A DNA stretch of 64,000 nt from Nitrosopelagicus sp964511265 (GTDB taxonomy: Archaea > Thermoproteota > Nitrososphaeria > Nitrososphaerales > Nitrosopumilaceae). The DNA lies in the NCBI GenBank assembly GCA_964511265.1, contig CAZEES010000002.1, positions 13,505-77,504 of the forward strand, written 5' to 3'. A program made the position numbers and the translations under genes. Of this stretch, positions 1-8,772 are shown piece by piece; positions within the stretch are counted from its first letter, which is position 1; every line of letters begins with the position of its first letter. The notes under the pieces are model-generated. The model worked only from the letters and a program-made list of their open reading frames with translations, ran no database searches and was not told where the DNA came from.

Positions 1-377
1 TAAATACATCTGTTTAGCTCAGCTGCGATAACTCTAATGTATTTTGCACGTTCTGAGACCTCGATACCAACCAAGTCCTCAACACCCAAAACGTAAGGAT
101 ACAAAATATTACAAGAATCATGGATTACAGGTCTTTCTAAATGAGGAATGTTTAAGATGTAATTTCTTACTTCAGCCATTTTTTCTTCGCCACGATGGAC
201 ATAGCCTGGATCCGGATCAGCATCAACAATGTAATCACCATCAATTTTTACGATAATTCTCATGTGTCCAGAACCTGGATGTTGTGGACCGACATTGAGA
301 GTCATTATACGGTCGTCTACTTGGTCAACTTGTAGACCAGGAGGCATTTGTTTGGTTGGGATTAGTTGGTCGGTCAT
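1..377 (-). CDS. nuoD: NADH-quinone oxidoreductase subunit D (complex I), partial
   Basis: This is the 49-kDa quinone-site subunit of the complex I peripheral arm, which carries electrons to quinone. Only the first 125 codons are present; the gene runs off the left edge. Translation from the ATG at 377 gives MTDQLIPTKQMPPGL followed by NVGPQHPGSGHMRI, matching the conserved NuoD N-terminal GPQHPxxHG region, and later a DPGYVHRG segment. Only one base separates it from the nuoC stop codon, and the order A-B-C-D is the usual one. The C-terminal part and the quinone-binding histidine region cannot be judged here. Confidence 0.93.
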   Translation of the reverse strand, partial: MTDQLIPTKQMPPGLQVDQVDDRIMTLNVGPQHPGSGHMRIIVKIDGDYIVDADPDPGYVHRGEEKMAEVRNYILNIPHLERPVIHDSCNILYPYVLGVEDLVGIEVSERAKYIRVIAAELNRCI

Positions 378-378
378 T

Positions 379-972
379 TTATCTTCCTTTATTTGAAAAG
401 TCCTTTCTTAGCGGAGGTAAATCAGCCCAGTCTTCAGGCAGTAATAAACGTCGATTATCAGGATGTCCTTCAAAGTAAACACCAAGCATTTCAAATATTT
501 CACGTTCATGGAACTCAACACTGTAAAACATTTCTCTCAGACTGGATAGTTTTGTAGAATCATTTCCTGGGTTTGGCTTTTCTTCACGTGGAGCTCTGGT
601 TGCAAGAGCTAAGACTTGCTTTGAATAAGCAGGATCTGTGTAAGAGCCCAAGTGGTATATGACACCAATCTCTTTGTCTTCAGGAAAATCAACTCCAGTA
701 ACAGATTCTGCATGATCAAATGGAGTATTATCTTTGATAAATTTAGCAACATCTACAATTTTTTCTTTTTTCACATTTACTCTAGTTCTATTTTCTTTGA
801 TGTATTCTACTTCAACATCATCAGAAAAGTGATTTGTGATTTGATCAATAAAAGATTTTTCAAATGCAGGTACAGGTACTTCTGCTTTTGGCGGTGGTGT
901 AGCTTTTGGCGGTGGTGTAGCTTTTGGTGGCGGTGTAGCTTTTGGCGGCGGTGTAGTTTCAGATGTACTCAT
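379..972 (-). CDS. nuoC: NADH-quinone oxidoreductase subunit C (complex I)
   Basis: This is the 30-kDa subunit of the complex I peripheral arm (197 aa). The C-terminal half carries the family signature HEREIFEMLG followed by GHPDNRRLLLPEDW. The N-terminus is unusual: after MSTSETT there are four copies of the hexapeptide TPPPKA, encoded by four 18-bp DNA repeats, before the conserved domain starts near residue 35. The tail is Pro/Ala/Lys rich and probably disordered. It lies between nuoB and nuoD with 1 to 10 bp spacing, so it is almost certainly co-transcribed with them. Confidence 0.94.
   Translation of the reverse strand: MSTSETTPPPKATPPPKATPPPKATPPPKAEVPVPAFEKSFIDQITNHFSDDVEVEYIKENRTRVNVKKEKIVDVAKFIKDNTPFDHAESVTGVDFPEDKEIGVIYHLGSYTDPAYSKQVLALATRAPREEKPNPGNDSTKLSSLREMFYSVEFHEREIFEMLGVYFEGHPDNRRLLLPEDWADLPPLRKDFSNKGR
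884..955. repeat. Four 18-bp tandem repeats inside nuoC
   Basis: Four adjacent 18-bp units starting gcttttggcggtggtgta occupy 884-901, 902-919, 920-937 and 938-955. They differ only at synonymous third positions (ggt/ggc). On the minus strand each unit encodes TPPPKA. The period is a multiple of three, so gain or loss of copies would keep the nuoC frame. Confidence 0.9.
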
Positions 973-982
973 AATTTTTTAC

Positions 983-1498
983 CTATCTAGCCTTCATCCT
1001 TTTGATTTTTTCTTGCAACAACATGCATCCTTGAATCAAGGTTTCAGGTCTAGGAGGACAACCAGGAACGTACACATCTACTGGAAGAATTCCATCAATT
1101 CCAGGTAACACATTGTATGAATCAAAGTACAAACCCCCAGTAATTGCACATGCACCCATGGCAATCACATATTTTGGGTCTGGCATTTGATCATAGACTA
1201 ATCTTAGTCTTGGTGCCATTTTTCGTGTGATTGTTCCTTGTACAACGACGAGATCACACTGTCGTAATGATCCAAAAGCTTCGATGATACCGAATCTTTC
1301 TACGTCATATCTTGGACTCGATGCTGCTCCAAACTCAACACTACAACATGCTGTTTCAATGTGTACAGGCCATAACGACCACATTCGACCCCAGTTGATT
1401 GCCATACCTAATGGTTGATCAACTGCTTTGTACAAAATGTCGCCAAGTTTTCCTACAAACACATTTGCGTTTTGTGGTGTTACAAGTTCTTTTAGCAA
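983..1498 (-). CDS. nuoB: NADH-quinone oxidoreductase subunit B (complex I)
   Basis: This subunit holds the N2 [4Fe-4S] cluster, the last iron-sulfur centre before quinone. The 171-aa product has the conserved tandem cysteines in ETACCSVEFGA, a third cysteine in the VYVPGCPPRPE segment, and a further one in VIAMGACAITGG, which together give the four cluster ligands. Length is normal for NuoB. It sits between nuoA and nuoC in the usual order. The ATG at 1498 fits the family N-terminus, and there are about 40 bp to nuoA. Confidence 0.96.
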   Translation of the reverse strand: MLKELVTPQNANVFVGKLGDILYKAVDQPLGMAINWGRMWSLWPVHIETACCSVEFGAASSPRYDVERFGIIEAFGSLRQCDLVVVQGTITRKMAPRLRLVYDQMPDPKYVIAMGACAITGGLYFDSYNVLPGIDGILPVDVYVPGCPPRPETLIQGCMLLQEKIKRMKAR

Positions 1499-1538
1499 CT
1501 TAGTTCCTCACCTTGATAGTTTTTACTAGTATATAGAA

Positions 1539-1919
1539 TTACCAAATGTCTTTCCTCTTTGATTGATATAATGCGTATGCCATTGCAGCAAACATAATTC
1601 CTAAGAATGCAATAATGGGTAATGTTGCAGTTCGTGGAAGATCTAAAAGTGTACTTCCCCATGCATACAAGAAAATTGCCATAACATCAAAAATGACAAA
1701 CATCAGGACATATGCATAATACTGCATCATGAAATGAGTACGGCCTGCACCGGATGGAACTTGACCACATTCCATAGGGAGCGTTTTAACGGGATTTGGT
1801 TGTTTTTTGTTCTCTGGTGAAATCATTCTAGATATGATTAAAGCAGGAATCATAGCGGCACATGCAAAGCCAAACATTAGCAAAACATTACTGTATGAAC
1901 TTACACTCTCGCCAACCAA
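1539..1919 (-). CDS. nuoA: NADH-quinone oxidoreductase subunit A (complex I)
   Basis: This is a small membrane subunit of complex I (126 aa) at the junction of the two arms. Three hydrophobic segments are visible, near residues 10-30, 68-90 and 96-118. The loop after the first holds the conserved PMECGQVPSGAGR motif (family: ECG), and FDVMAIFLYAW matches the conserved FDxExxFLYPW-type segment. It is the first gene of the nuo operon. The AT-rich element near 1941-1950 lies about 27 bp upstream of the ATG and can serve as TATA box. It is transcribed away from the peroxiredoxin gene. Confidence 0.93.
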   Translation of the reverse strand: MVGESVSSYSNVLLMFGFACAAMIPALIISRMISPENKKQPNPVKTLPMECGQVPSGAGRTHFMMQYYAYVLMFVIFDVMAIFLYAWGSTLLDLPRTATLPIIAFLGIMFAAMAYALYQSKRKDIW

Positions 1920-2033
1920 GTTAAACGAACTCCCTTCGCTGAAAATATAAAGCTATAGAGAATTTTTTCGATCAAAATTTGATTTTTTTACCAAGTCCTC
2001 TAAATTGATATACAACAAAAAATGAGGATTTCT

Positions 2034-2504
2034 ATGTTAGTCAACGTTGGAGATCAAGCACCAAAATTCGAGTTAGTTGATGGAGATCTGAAATTTAGAT
2101 CATTAGATGAATTTAAAGGTAAAAAAGTTGTTATTTCTTTTTTTGTTGCAGCCAGTTCTCCAGTATGTGAAGTTGAACTTTGTACATTTAGAGATTCATT
2201 AAATGATATCTCAGAATTAGGCGCACAGGTAATTGCAATTAGTAATGATGGACCATTTGCAAACAAGGCATTTGCAGAGAAAAATAATTACAATTTTCCA
2301 GTATTAGGAGATTACACAAGTCAAACAATCAAAGACTATGACGTTTTATTACAAGATTTGTTACACGTAAAAGATTACAATGCAGCAAAACGTTCAGTTT
2401 TCATCTTAGATGAAGAGCACAAAGTAATTTGGAAATGGGTTTCGGAGGATCCATTAAAAGAACCAGATTACGGTGAAATTATGAACGTACTAAAATCAAA
2501 CTAG
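2034..2504 (+). CDS. Peroxiredoxin (AhpC/TSA family, BCP/AhpE-like)
   Basis: This is a thiol peroxidase that reduces H2O2 and organic peroxides in the cytoplasm. From the ATG at 2034 it is 156 aa, begins MLVNVGDQAPKFEL (typical GxxAPxF start) and has candidate cysteines C45 and C50 in SSPVCEVELCTFRD; the first occupies the peroxidatic position. The usual Thr two to three residues before the peroxidatic Cys appears replaced by Ser. A GxIxLDEEHKV-like strand (RSVFILDEEHKV) follows. An alternative in-frame ATG lies at 2022. The TATA-like ctctaaattg at 1998-2007 is better spaced for 2034. It converges on the carboxylase operon with adjacent stops. Confidence 0.85.
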   Translation: MLVNVGDQAPKFELVDGDLKFRSLDEFKGKKVVISFFVAASSPVCEVELCTFRDSLNDISELGAQVIAISNDGPFANKAFAEKNNYNFPVLGDYTSQTIKDYDVLLQDLLHVKDYNAAKRSVFILDEEHKVIWKWVSEDPLKEPDYGEIMNVLKSN

Positions 2505-3017
2505 TTATTCTATATCTGCAATGATATCATTTTTGTTTACAGATGTACCTTCTTTAATTTTGATACCTTTGACGGTACCATCTTTTTGAGCTTTGACAGA
2601 AACTTGCATCTTCATTGATTCAAGAACACAAACAACATCACCCTTCTTTACTTCAGAGCCATCATCTACGTTAATTGATACAACTTTTCCAGGAATCTGA
2701 CTTCGTAAAGTAGTTTGTCGACCACCAGAATCAGAGCCACCCGAGTTTTTGTAAACAATTTCATCCAAGTGGGAGTTCATGTTTACAGAAAGTGATGAGC
2801 CGTCAACGATAAATTTCATTTCAGATGTTTGATTCTCAATATATCTTACAGTATGAAACTCATTATCTAGAACAAATTCCATTACACCTGCATTGATGTT
2901 TAAAATTTTAAGAATGTGTTCGTTGTCTTTAATTTTAATACGATATTCATCTTGCGAGATTTTTTCAAGGATTTCTCCATCAATTATCTCATCAGAATCT
3001 TGTACTTTGTATTTCAT
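2505..3017 (-). CDS. Biotin carboxyl carrier subunit of acetyl/propionyl-CoA carboxylase
   Basis: This carries the biotin that moves carboxyl groups between the biotin carboxylase and the carboxyltransferase. The 170-aa product ends in a biotinyl/lipoyl domain (about residues 105-170) with VLESMKMQ, which puts the biotinylated lysine at K136. The first 90 residues look like the domain that docks biotin carboxylase in propionyl/methylcrotonyl-CoA carboxylases, and a short Gly/Ser-rich linker (NSGGSDSGG) separates the two. It starts 2 bp after the biotin carboxylase stop, third in the operon. In 3HP/4HB autotrophs one such enzyme carboxylates both acetyl-CoA and propionyl-CoA. Confidence 0.93.
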   Translation of the reverse strand: MKYKVQDSDEIIDGEILEKISQDEYRIKIKDNEHILKILNINAGVMEFVLDNEFHTVRYIENQTSEMKFIVDGSSLSVNMNSHLDEIVYKNSGGSDSGGRQTTLRSQIPGKVVSINVDDGSEVKKGDVVCVLESMKMQVSVKAQKDGTVKGIKIKEGTSVNKNDIIADIE

Positions 3018-3019
3018 CT

Positions 3020-4522
3020 TTATACACTATCCATCTTGTTTTTCCAGTTTTGGTTTCTGGAATTTTGCGATTGTACTTTACTTTTATAAAATTCAGAATG
3101 CATTATTGCCGAAGCAATAGCAGGAATTTGTTTATCTTTTCTGTCTTGAATTAGATCTTTTTCTAATCTATCAATCATTTCAAATCTTTTCAAAAAGTCA
3201 GTTGTTAATTGGCCATTCTTATATTCGTCTGAATTTAGAATGGTTTTGTACAATGGAATTGAAGTTTCTACACCTTGAATATCAAAGTCATCCAATGCAT
3301 TTAGCATTCTTAATCTAGATTCATCAAATGTTTTCCCCCAAGTACAAAGTTTTGCCATCAAAGAATCATAGAATGGTGATACAGTGCATCCAGGATACAA
3401 GTATGTGTCACATCGAACACTTGGTCCAGAAGGAATTGTAACATATGGAACAGGACCTGTTGATGGTGCAAAGTCTAAGAAAGTATCTTCAGCATTGATT
3501 CTACATTCAATTGCATAACCGTTCATTGTCAAATCAGATTGTTTGAACGGTAATGTCTCTCCATTTGCAATATCTAGTTGAAGCTTAACAAAGTCTAATC
3601 CAGATACCATTTCAGAGATAGGGTGTTCAACTTGCAATCTTGCATTGATTTCAATAAAGTAAAATTCTCCAGAATCTGCTCTAAGAAATTCGGCAGTGCC
3701 TAAGTTAGTATAATCAACTGCTTCTGCGGCTTTTACAACTAATTCACCAATTTCTTCTCTTTTGGCTTCATCAACTACAGGAGATGGGGTTTGTTCAATT
3801 AGTTTTTGATTTCGTCTTTGAATGGAACATTCTCTCTCAAAGAGATGTACTGCATTACCATGCTTATCTCTACACATTTGATATTCAATGTGTCTTGTTT
3901 TTTCTAGGAATTTTTCAACAATGATTGCAGATTTTCCAACAGCAGCTATAGATTCAGATGTTACTGTTTCAAAACCTTCTTGTAATTCTTTATCATTAGT
4001 AACTAATCTAATTCCACGACCTCCACCACCATAAACAGATTTCAAAAGTACAGGATATCCAATATCATTTGCGATTTTTTCTGCTTCATCTGCATCCTTT
4101 ACTAAACCAGGACTTCCAGGTACGGTTGGAACTTCAGCTTTGAGCATTGCTGCTTTGCAACGCATTTTGTCTCCACAAAGATTCATTGAATCAGCAGAAG
4201 GTCCAATAAAATTGATTTTGTTCTTTTCACATAATCGTGCAAAGTCATCATTTTCTGAAAGGAACCCATAACCAGGATGTACAGCATCGGTACCAGAAGA
4301 TAACATAACGTCAAGGATTTTTTCTTGATTGAGGTAGCTCTTTGCAGGAGCAGCTTCACCAATATAGTATGCCTCAGTTGCATTTTTTACATGTAGAGAG
4401 TTTCTGTCTTCATCAGAGTATACTGCAACTGTTTTGATTCCTAGTGCTTTGCAAGTCTTCATAACACGTAATGCAATTTCTCCTCTATTAGCAACTAGTA
4501 CTTTTTCAATCATTTTACTCAC
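3020..4522 (-). CDS. accC: Biotin carboxylase subunit of acetyl/propionyl-CoA carboxylase
   Basis: This enzyme carboxylates biotin with bicarbonate and ATP (500 aa). The N-terminal domain starts VLVANRGEIALR and contains HPGYGFLSEN. The ATP-grasp domain has the glycine loop KSVYGGGGRGIR and the catalytic EINARLQVEHP segment. A C-terminal biotin-carboxylase domain follows, plus about 50 extra residues, a little longer than bacterial AccC (about 450). Its start overlaps the stop of the carboxyltransferase gene by 4 bp, suggesting translational coupling. The second Met at residue 4 is an equally possible start. It is a core CO2-fixing activity of the 3HP/4HB cycle. Confidence 0.96.
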   Translation of the reverse strand: MSKMIEKVLVANRGEIALRVMKTCKALGIKTVAVYSDEDRNSLHVKNATEAYYIGEAAPAKSYLNQEKILDVMLSSGTDAVHPGYGFLSENDDFARLCEKNKINFIGPSADSMNLCGDKMRCKAAMLKAEVPTVPGSPGLVKDADEAEKIANDIGYPVLLKSVYGGGGRGIRLVTNDKELQEGFETVTSESIAAVGKSAIIVEKFLEKTRHIEYQMCRDKHGNAVHLFERECSIQRRNQKLIEQTPSPVVDEAKREEIGELVVKAAEAVDYTNLGTAEFLRADSGEFYFIEINARLQVEHPISEMVSGLDFVKLQLDIANGETLPFKQSDLTMNGYAIECRINAEDTFLDFAPSTGPVPYVTIPSGPSVRCDTYLYPGCTVSPFYDSLMAKLCTWGKTFDESRLRMLNALDDFDIQGVETSIPLYKTILNSDEYKNGQLTTDFLKRFEMIDRLEKDLIQDRKDKQIPAIASAIMHSEFYKSKVQSQNSRNQNWKNKMDSV

Positions 4523-6066
4523 AGGTTGATATTTCCATGTTTTCGAGGAAGTTGTTTATCACGCTTGTTAGTGAGCATTTCTAAGGCTTTGATTAGCATT
4601 GGGCGAGTCTCTGCAGGGTCAATTACAGTATCTACAGTGCCATTTGATGCAGCAACATAGGGATTTGCAAATTTTTCAGTAAATTCATCTTTTAGTGTTT
4701 TAAGTAATTCTTCAGGATTTTCAGAGTTTGCTAATTCTTTTCTATTCATAATTTTTACTGCACCTTCTGAACCAAGTACAGCAATTTGGGCAGTTGGCCA
4801 CGCATAATTGACATCAGTTCTCAGATTTTTGCTTCCCATAGCAATGTATGCTCCACCATATGCTTTACCTACCACGACAGTAATTTTTGGAACAGTTGCT
4901 TCACAATAAGAATAAAGTAATTTACTTCCATGTCTGATTATGCCATTATGTTCTTGGTTTGAACCTGGCATGTAACCAGGGGTATCAACTAGAGTGATGA
5001 TTGGAATTCCATAACAATCACAGAAACGAATGAAACGTGATGCTTTGTTTGACGAGTCAATATCTAATGCACCTGCCAAAAACATTGGTTGATTTGCAAC
5101 AATTCCAACAGTTTTACCATTCATTCTGCCAAATCCAACTATAACATTTTGTGCAAAGAGCTCATGAATTTCAAAAAGTTTGTTATCGTCTAAAATTGAT
5201 AAGACAATTTCTTTCATGTCATATGGTTGGAGTGGATCTTCAGGGATGATATTTATCAAATTGTTATCTAACCGGTTAGGATCATCAGATGTTTCAACAG
5301 AAGGTGGAGCCTCAGAATTATTTTGTGGTATGTAAGAAAGAAGTGTTTTGATATAATCCATGCATTCATACTCATTTTTAGCTACAAAATGTGCAACACC
5401 ACTTTTTGTTCCATGGGTCATTGCACCACCTAATTCATCAAATGTTATTTCTTCTCCAAGAACAGTCTTTACAACATCAGGACCAGTGACAAACATAGTT
5501 CCAGCTTTTTCAACCATTATAACGAAGTCAGTCATTGCAGGAGAATAAACAGCACCACCTGCAGAAGGACCAATACTTGCAGTGATCTGTGGCACGACAC
5601 CAGATGCTAATTCATTATGATAAAAGATATCTGCAAAACCATCAAGGCTTAAGATTCCTTCTTGAATTCTTGCACCACCAGAATCAGCAATTCCAATTAT
5701 TGGACAGCCATTTCTAGTAGCATGATCCATTAATTTAGTAATTTTTTTGGCTCCCATCTGGCTTAGTGTTCCACCCAGAACAGTGAAATCATATGCAAAA
5801 ACGTAGACTTGGCGACCGTTGATTTTTCCATATCCACCAACAACACCATCAGTGAAAAATTTCTTTTTTTGCATATCATAATCATGATAATGATGAGTTG
5901 TCATTGCATCAAGTTCAACAAATGATCCTTCATCACAGAGCAGATCAATTCTTTCTCTTGCAGTTAATTTGCCTTTTTCGTGTTGGGCTTTTGTTCTATC
6001 TTGTCCTCCGCCTTGTAACGAAGTCTTTTTGTTATTCATAAATTCATTGAGTTTATCAGAATGCAT
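4519..6066 (-). CDS. pccB: Acetyl/propionyl-CoA carboxylase, carboxyltransferase subunit
   Basis: This subunit transfers the carboxyl group from carboxybiotin to acetyl-CoA or propionyl-CoA. The 515-aa product has both crotonase-fold halves of the PccB family: GIADSGGARIQEGI with GPSAGGAVYSPAMTDF in the first, and TLVDTPGYMPG with GKAYGGAYIAMGSK in the second. I start at the ATG at 6066 (MHSDKLNEF). An upstream in-frame GTG at 6087 lies only about 10 bp from the TATA element at 6093-6103, which makes that start unlikely on a leaderless transcript. First gene of the carboxylase operon. Confidence 0.95.
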   Translation of the reverse strand: MHSDKLNEFMNNKKTSLQGGGQDRTKAQHEKGKLTARERIDLLCDEGSFVELDAMTTHHYHDYDMQKKKFFTDGVVGGYGKINGRQVYVFAYDFTVLGGTLSQMGAKKITKLMDHATRNGCPIIGIADSGGARIQEGILSLDGFADIFYHNELASGVVPQITASIGPSAGGAVYSPAMTDFVIMVEKAGTMFVTGPDVVKTVLGEEITFDELGGAMTHGTKSGVAHFVAKNEYECMDYIKTLLSYIPQNNSEAPPSVETSDDPNRLDNNLINIIPEDPLQPYDMKEIVLSILDDNKLFEIHELFAQNVIVGFGRMNGKTVGIVANQPMFLAGALDIDSSNKASRFIRFCDCYGIPIITLVDTPGYMPGSNQEHNGIIRHGSKLLYSYCEATVPKITVVVGKAYGGAYIAMGSKNLRTDVNYAWPTAQIAVLGSEGAVKIMNRKELANSENPEELLKTLKDEFTEKFANPYVAASNGTVDTVIDPAETRPMLIKALEMLTNKRDKQLPRKHGNINL

Positions 6067-6092
6067 GTCCGCGACTACTCGCCTCACATATC

Positions 6093-6103
6093 ATATATTA
6101 ATT
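6093..6103 (-). promoter_or_regulatory. TATA-like element of the carboxylase operon
   Basis: On the minus strand this reads attaatatat and is centred about 32 bp upstream of the ATG at 6066. That predicts a transcript start about 5 bases before this ATG. The spacing rules against the upstream GTG at 6087. Assigned from sequence and spacing only. Confidence 0.5.
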
Positions 6104-6127
6104 TTAATCAAGATAAAACCTGATTTA

Positions 6128-6445
6128 TTAATTTTTGAGATTTAATAATGAAAATTTGGTTTTAAGCGATTTTTGATATATTGCGTATGAGTTTCCTAGG
6201 TTTTCACATTTTTTACAGATACATAATTGAGAGACAATAGAACGATCACAGTCATCGTGAAATTCACATTGTGAACAGCCAGCAGAGCCATCACAAATTA
6301 TGCACTTAAGGTCTTCAATTTGGACACATTTTTCATGTTTAACACCAAGGCCTTTTGACCACAGCCCAAATTCATTTACATTGATTTTTTCATTACATAC
6401 TATACAGATTCCTTCAAATTTCATTGCAATTTTTCTCCAGCTCAT
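6128..6445 (-). CDS. Cysteine-rich probable zinc-binding protein of unknown function
   Basis: I do not recognise this 105-aa protein. It has repeated cysteine pairs: CIVC near residue 14, CIIC, CSQC, and CICKKC near residue 75, plus single Cys and His residues (HEKC, HDDC). This suggests two or more zinc sites over residues 14-80, followed by a basic, Phe/Leu-rich tail. Its ATG overlaps the RFC large subunit stop by 4 bp, so it is the last gene of a three-gene coupled unit with the clamp loader. A role linked to DNA replication is inference from context only. Confidence 0.75.
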   Translation of the reverse strand: MSWRKIAMKFEGICIVCNEKINVNEFGLWSKGLGVKHEKCVQIEDLKCIICDGSAGCSQCEFHDDCDRSIVSQLCICKKCENLGNSYAIYQKSLKTKFSLLNLKN

Positions 6446-7611
6446 TTTAACAAATCAATCTCCTTTTCAATTAATTCATCAAATGCCTCATCAAATTCAA
6501 GTTCAATGGAATTATTTTTTTTCAATGATAAGATGTATGGAAAGAAAAAGGTAGAAAATGTACTACGTGATACATGAAGTTTTTTAGATAAAGTGGATGC
6601 GATTACTTTGATTTTAGAACCGTCCCACCGCAATCTGTTCAACAATGGCCAAGAAAGATTGTACTGAGTGTATCTAGCAGAAGAGTCCTTTTCGTATAAA
6701 GAGAGTAAAATAGAATCAAGATACCTTAACAATCTCCAATTTTGTGTTTTCATAATTTTTCCATAGAGAAGATCAGCTTTAGATATAATCTCTAGTGCTT
6801 TAGACATTTTTTCGGGTGACAGATTACTTGTAATTATGCTTGAATAAAATGCGTTAATCTTTTCTCTAGGATCAATTCTTAATGAAAACAAAACAACTCG
6901 TGCTTCTTCAATTGATTGTGATTTGAAAAATGCATTTATTCCATCTTCTATGTTTAGAGATTCAAATGATTTTTCAGTATTAGGTTCAAATCCAGTAACC
7001 AGTGCTTGAGCAGAATTTATCATAGAACGAATGTCACCTTTTGAATCAGTGATTAATTTCATCATTCTACCAGGATTAATTTTTGCATTTTCTTTTTCTA
7101 GGATCATGTTGAGATATAATTTGAGAAATCTAGGTGATAACGGGTGAATCTGTAGAGTTTTTACGACTTTTTTGATTTTTTTCATTTTATCAGATGAATC
7201 ATAATTTCCAGCAAGGACGATTGGAATGGTTGGTTCTTTTAAGATGTTAATGAGAGCTTCAACGCCTCCAAAATCAGAACGACCATGAATTCCATCAACT
7301 TCATCAATAAAGATCATAGGTTCACCAAGTACAGTTTGATTTCCTAATACAGGAGTTAGTATTTCTTGAATATTTTTTTTATTTCTAACATCACTTGCGT
7401 TAAGACTAATCATGTCATAACCAAATTGTTTTCCTGCAAGAAAACACAAAGTTGTTTTACCAATTCCAGGAGGACCAATCAACAAAAGAGGCTTTGTTCC
7501 TTTTTTCCATTTTCCAAACCACTCAACAAATTGTTTTCTAGCATCCTCATTTCCAACCATATCAAAAATATTGTCAGGTCTATATTTTTCTGACCACATC
7601 ATTTGTATCAC
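6442..7611 (-). CDS. rfcL: Replication factor C large subunit
   Basis: This is the large subunit of the archaeal clamp loader that opens the PCNA ring at primer-template junctions. The 389-aa product begins MMWSEKYRP (RFC box), has Walker A GPPGIGKTT near residue 44 and Walker B IFIDEVDG near residue 100. The C-terminal helical collar domain follows. It is on the short side for RfcL, and I see no long charged C-terminal extension. Starts at residues 1, 4 and 5 are all possible Mets. It overlaps its neighbours by 4 bp on both sides. The small subunit lies at 40629-41585. Confidence 0.93.
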   Translation of the reverse strand: MIQMMWSEKYRPDNIFDMVGNEDARKQFVEWFGKWKKGTKPLLLIGPPGIGKTTLCFLAGKQFGYDMISLNASDVRNKKNIQEILTPVLGNQTVLGEPMIFIDEVDGIHGRSDFGGVEALINILKEPTIPIVLAGNYDSSDKMKKIKKVVKTLQIHPLSPRFLKLYLNMILEKENAKINPGRMMKLITDSKGDIRSMINSAQALVTGFEPNTEKSFESLNIEDGINAFFKSQSIEEARVVLFSLRIDPREKINAFYSSIITSNLSPEKMSKALEIISKADLLYGKIMKTQNWRLLRYLDSILLSLYEKDSSARYTQYNLSWPLLNRLRWDGSKIKVIASTLSKKLHVSRSTFSTFFFPYILSLKKNNSIELEFDEAFDELIEKEIDLLK

Positions 7612-8729
7612 TTGGCAGGGAGATTTTGAGTCAAATCTGACCAGATATTTTCTTCTTGTAATTTTTTATACCAAAATTGATTGTAATGCTCAACTGTAAG
7701 GAATAAAAATTCCAAAAATTTCCTATGTGAAAAGTCATCAGGTAGTTTTTCAAGGGCGGCTCTAGCATCACTCAGATATGATTCACTATGCTTCATTGTC
7801 TCTTCAAACCCACTTTTCACGTCATTCATTTGTAAAGAATAGAATAACGGCCAAGATGGAATTTTTACTGCTTTATCTCTAATGCTGTCTTCAATTTCAT
7901 TTCCACATCCAACGGATTCAGCTGCTTTTGCCATGCCAGTATAGAATATATCAGCTAAAGGTGCACGAGCCAACGCCATATTTCTACCTGCAGTACCCAT
8001 TACAGAACGATATTTTTTGTAGCTTTCAACTAACTCTTCTTCTGTAATTGATGTAGGTTTATCTTTCAATTTTGTATCTAAGTATTGGCCAATTCTTGCT
8101 TGCTTGAATCCCTCTTCAAATTCTTTTAGTACATCTTCACCACCTTTTGAAATTTTTTCTCTGGCAAGTTTGAGAATATACGGATTCATTAGCTTGTAAT
8201 CATCTAAATATTCCAAGTCTTCATCTTTATCTACAATTCGATCCATTGGCTCACTAAGATCAATTGCAATTATGTGACCATCTACAATATCTTCTCGCAT
8301 TGTAGTGTTGTTATCATCTTTGAAATAGTCTGTTGATGCATCAAAAAGACCATTAAATACAGGAAATGTCATTTTTACAAAATTGGAATTTAAGATTCTT
8401 AGAACTCTGTCATGTAACGTATCAAAATCCTGTAGTTTAGATTTGATAGGGTCAATCTCAGAAGCATTCAGAATAATTTCTGTGGAACCTACCTCTTCTG
8501 CAAATTTTTGTTGTGTAGTGTTAGGAGATTCATCGGAGTTTATTTGATCAAATAGATTTTTGGCGAATCTTTTAGCAAATTCAGGAAATGTGTTTTCAGC
8601 TTCTTCTTTATAATGATTAAACTGCTTGAATCCTTTTGATTTGAATAAACCTTGCTTTATGATTTGTTTTCCTGGTTTGGTTCCCATCAAAGCACTTTTG
8701 CTAAAAATTGATTCATCTTTTCCACTCAT
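7608..8729 (-). CDS. Conserved-looking protein of unknown function, coupled to rfcL
   Basis: I do not recognise this 373-aa protein. It looks soluble and rich in predicted helix, acidic (clusters such as DKDEDLEYLDD) and with few cysteines. No Walker motif, zinc site, transmembrane segment or signal peptide is visible. The C-terminal 100 residues are rich in aromatics (HYNQFWYKK near residue 352). Its stop overlaps the rfcL start by 4 bp, and it is the first gene of the unit. Base composition matches its neighbours, so there is no sign of recent transfer. Its function may relate to the clamp loader, but this rests on gene order alone. Confidence 0.8.
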   Translation of the reverse strand: MSGKDESIFSKSALMGTKPGKQIIKQGLFKSKGFKQFNHYKEEAENTFPEFAKRFAKNLFDQINSDESPNTTQQKFAEEVGSTEIILNASEIDPIKSKLQDFDTLHDRVLRILNSNFVKMTFPVFNGLFDASTDYFKDDNNTTMREDIVDGHIIAIDLSEPMDRIVDKDEDLEYLDDYKLMNPYILKLAREKISKGGEDVLKEFEEGFKQARIGQYLDTKLKDKPTSITEEELVESYKKYRSVMGTAGRNMALARAPLADIFYTGMAKAAESVGCGNEIEDSIRDKAVKIPSWPLFYSLQMNDVKSGFEETMKHSESYLSDARAALEKLPDDFSHRKFLEFLFLTVEHYNQFWYKKLQEENIWSDLTQNLPAK

Positions 8730-8772
8730 AGAAACTTGTTAACAAATTCCTATTTATGCCTTCAAAGATCTA

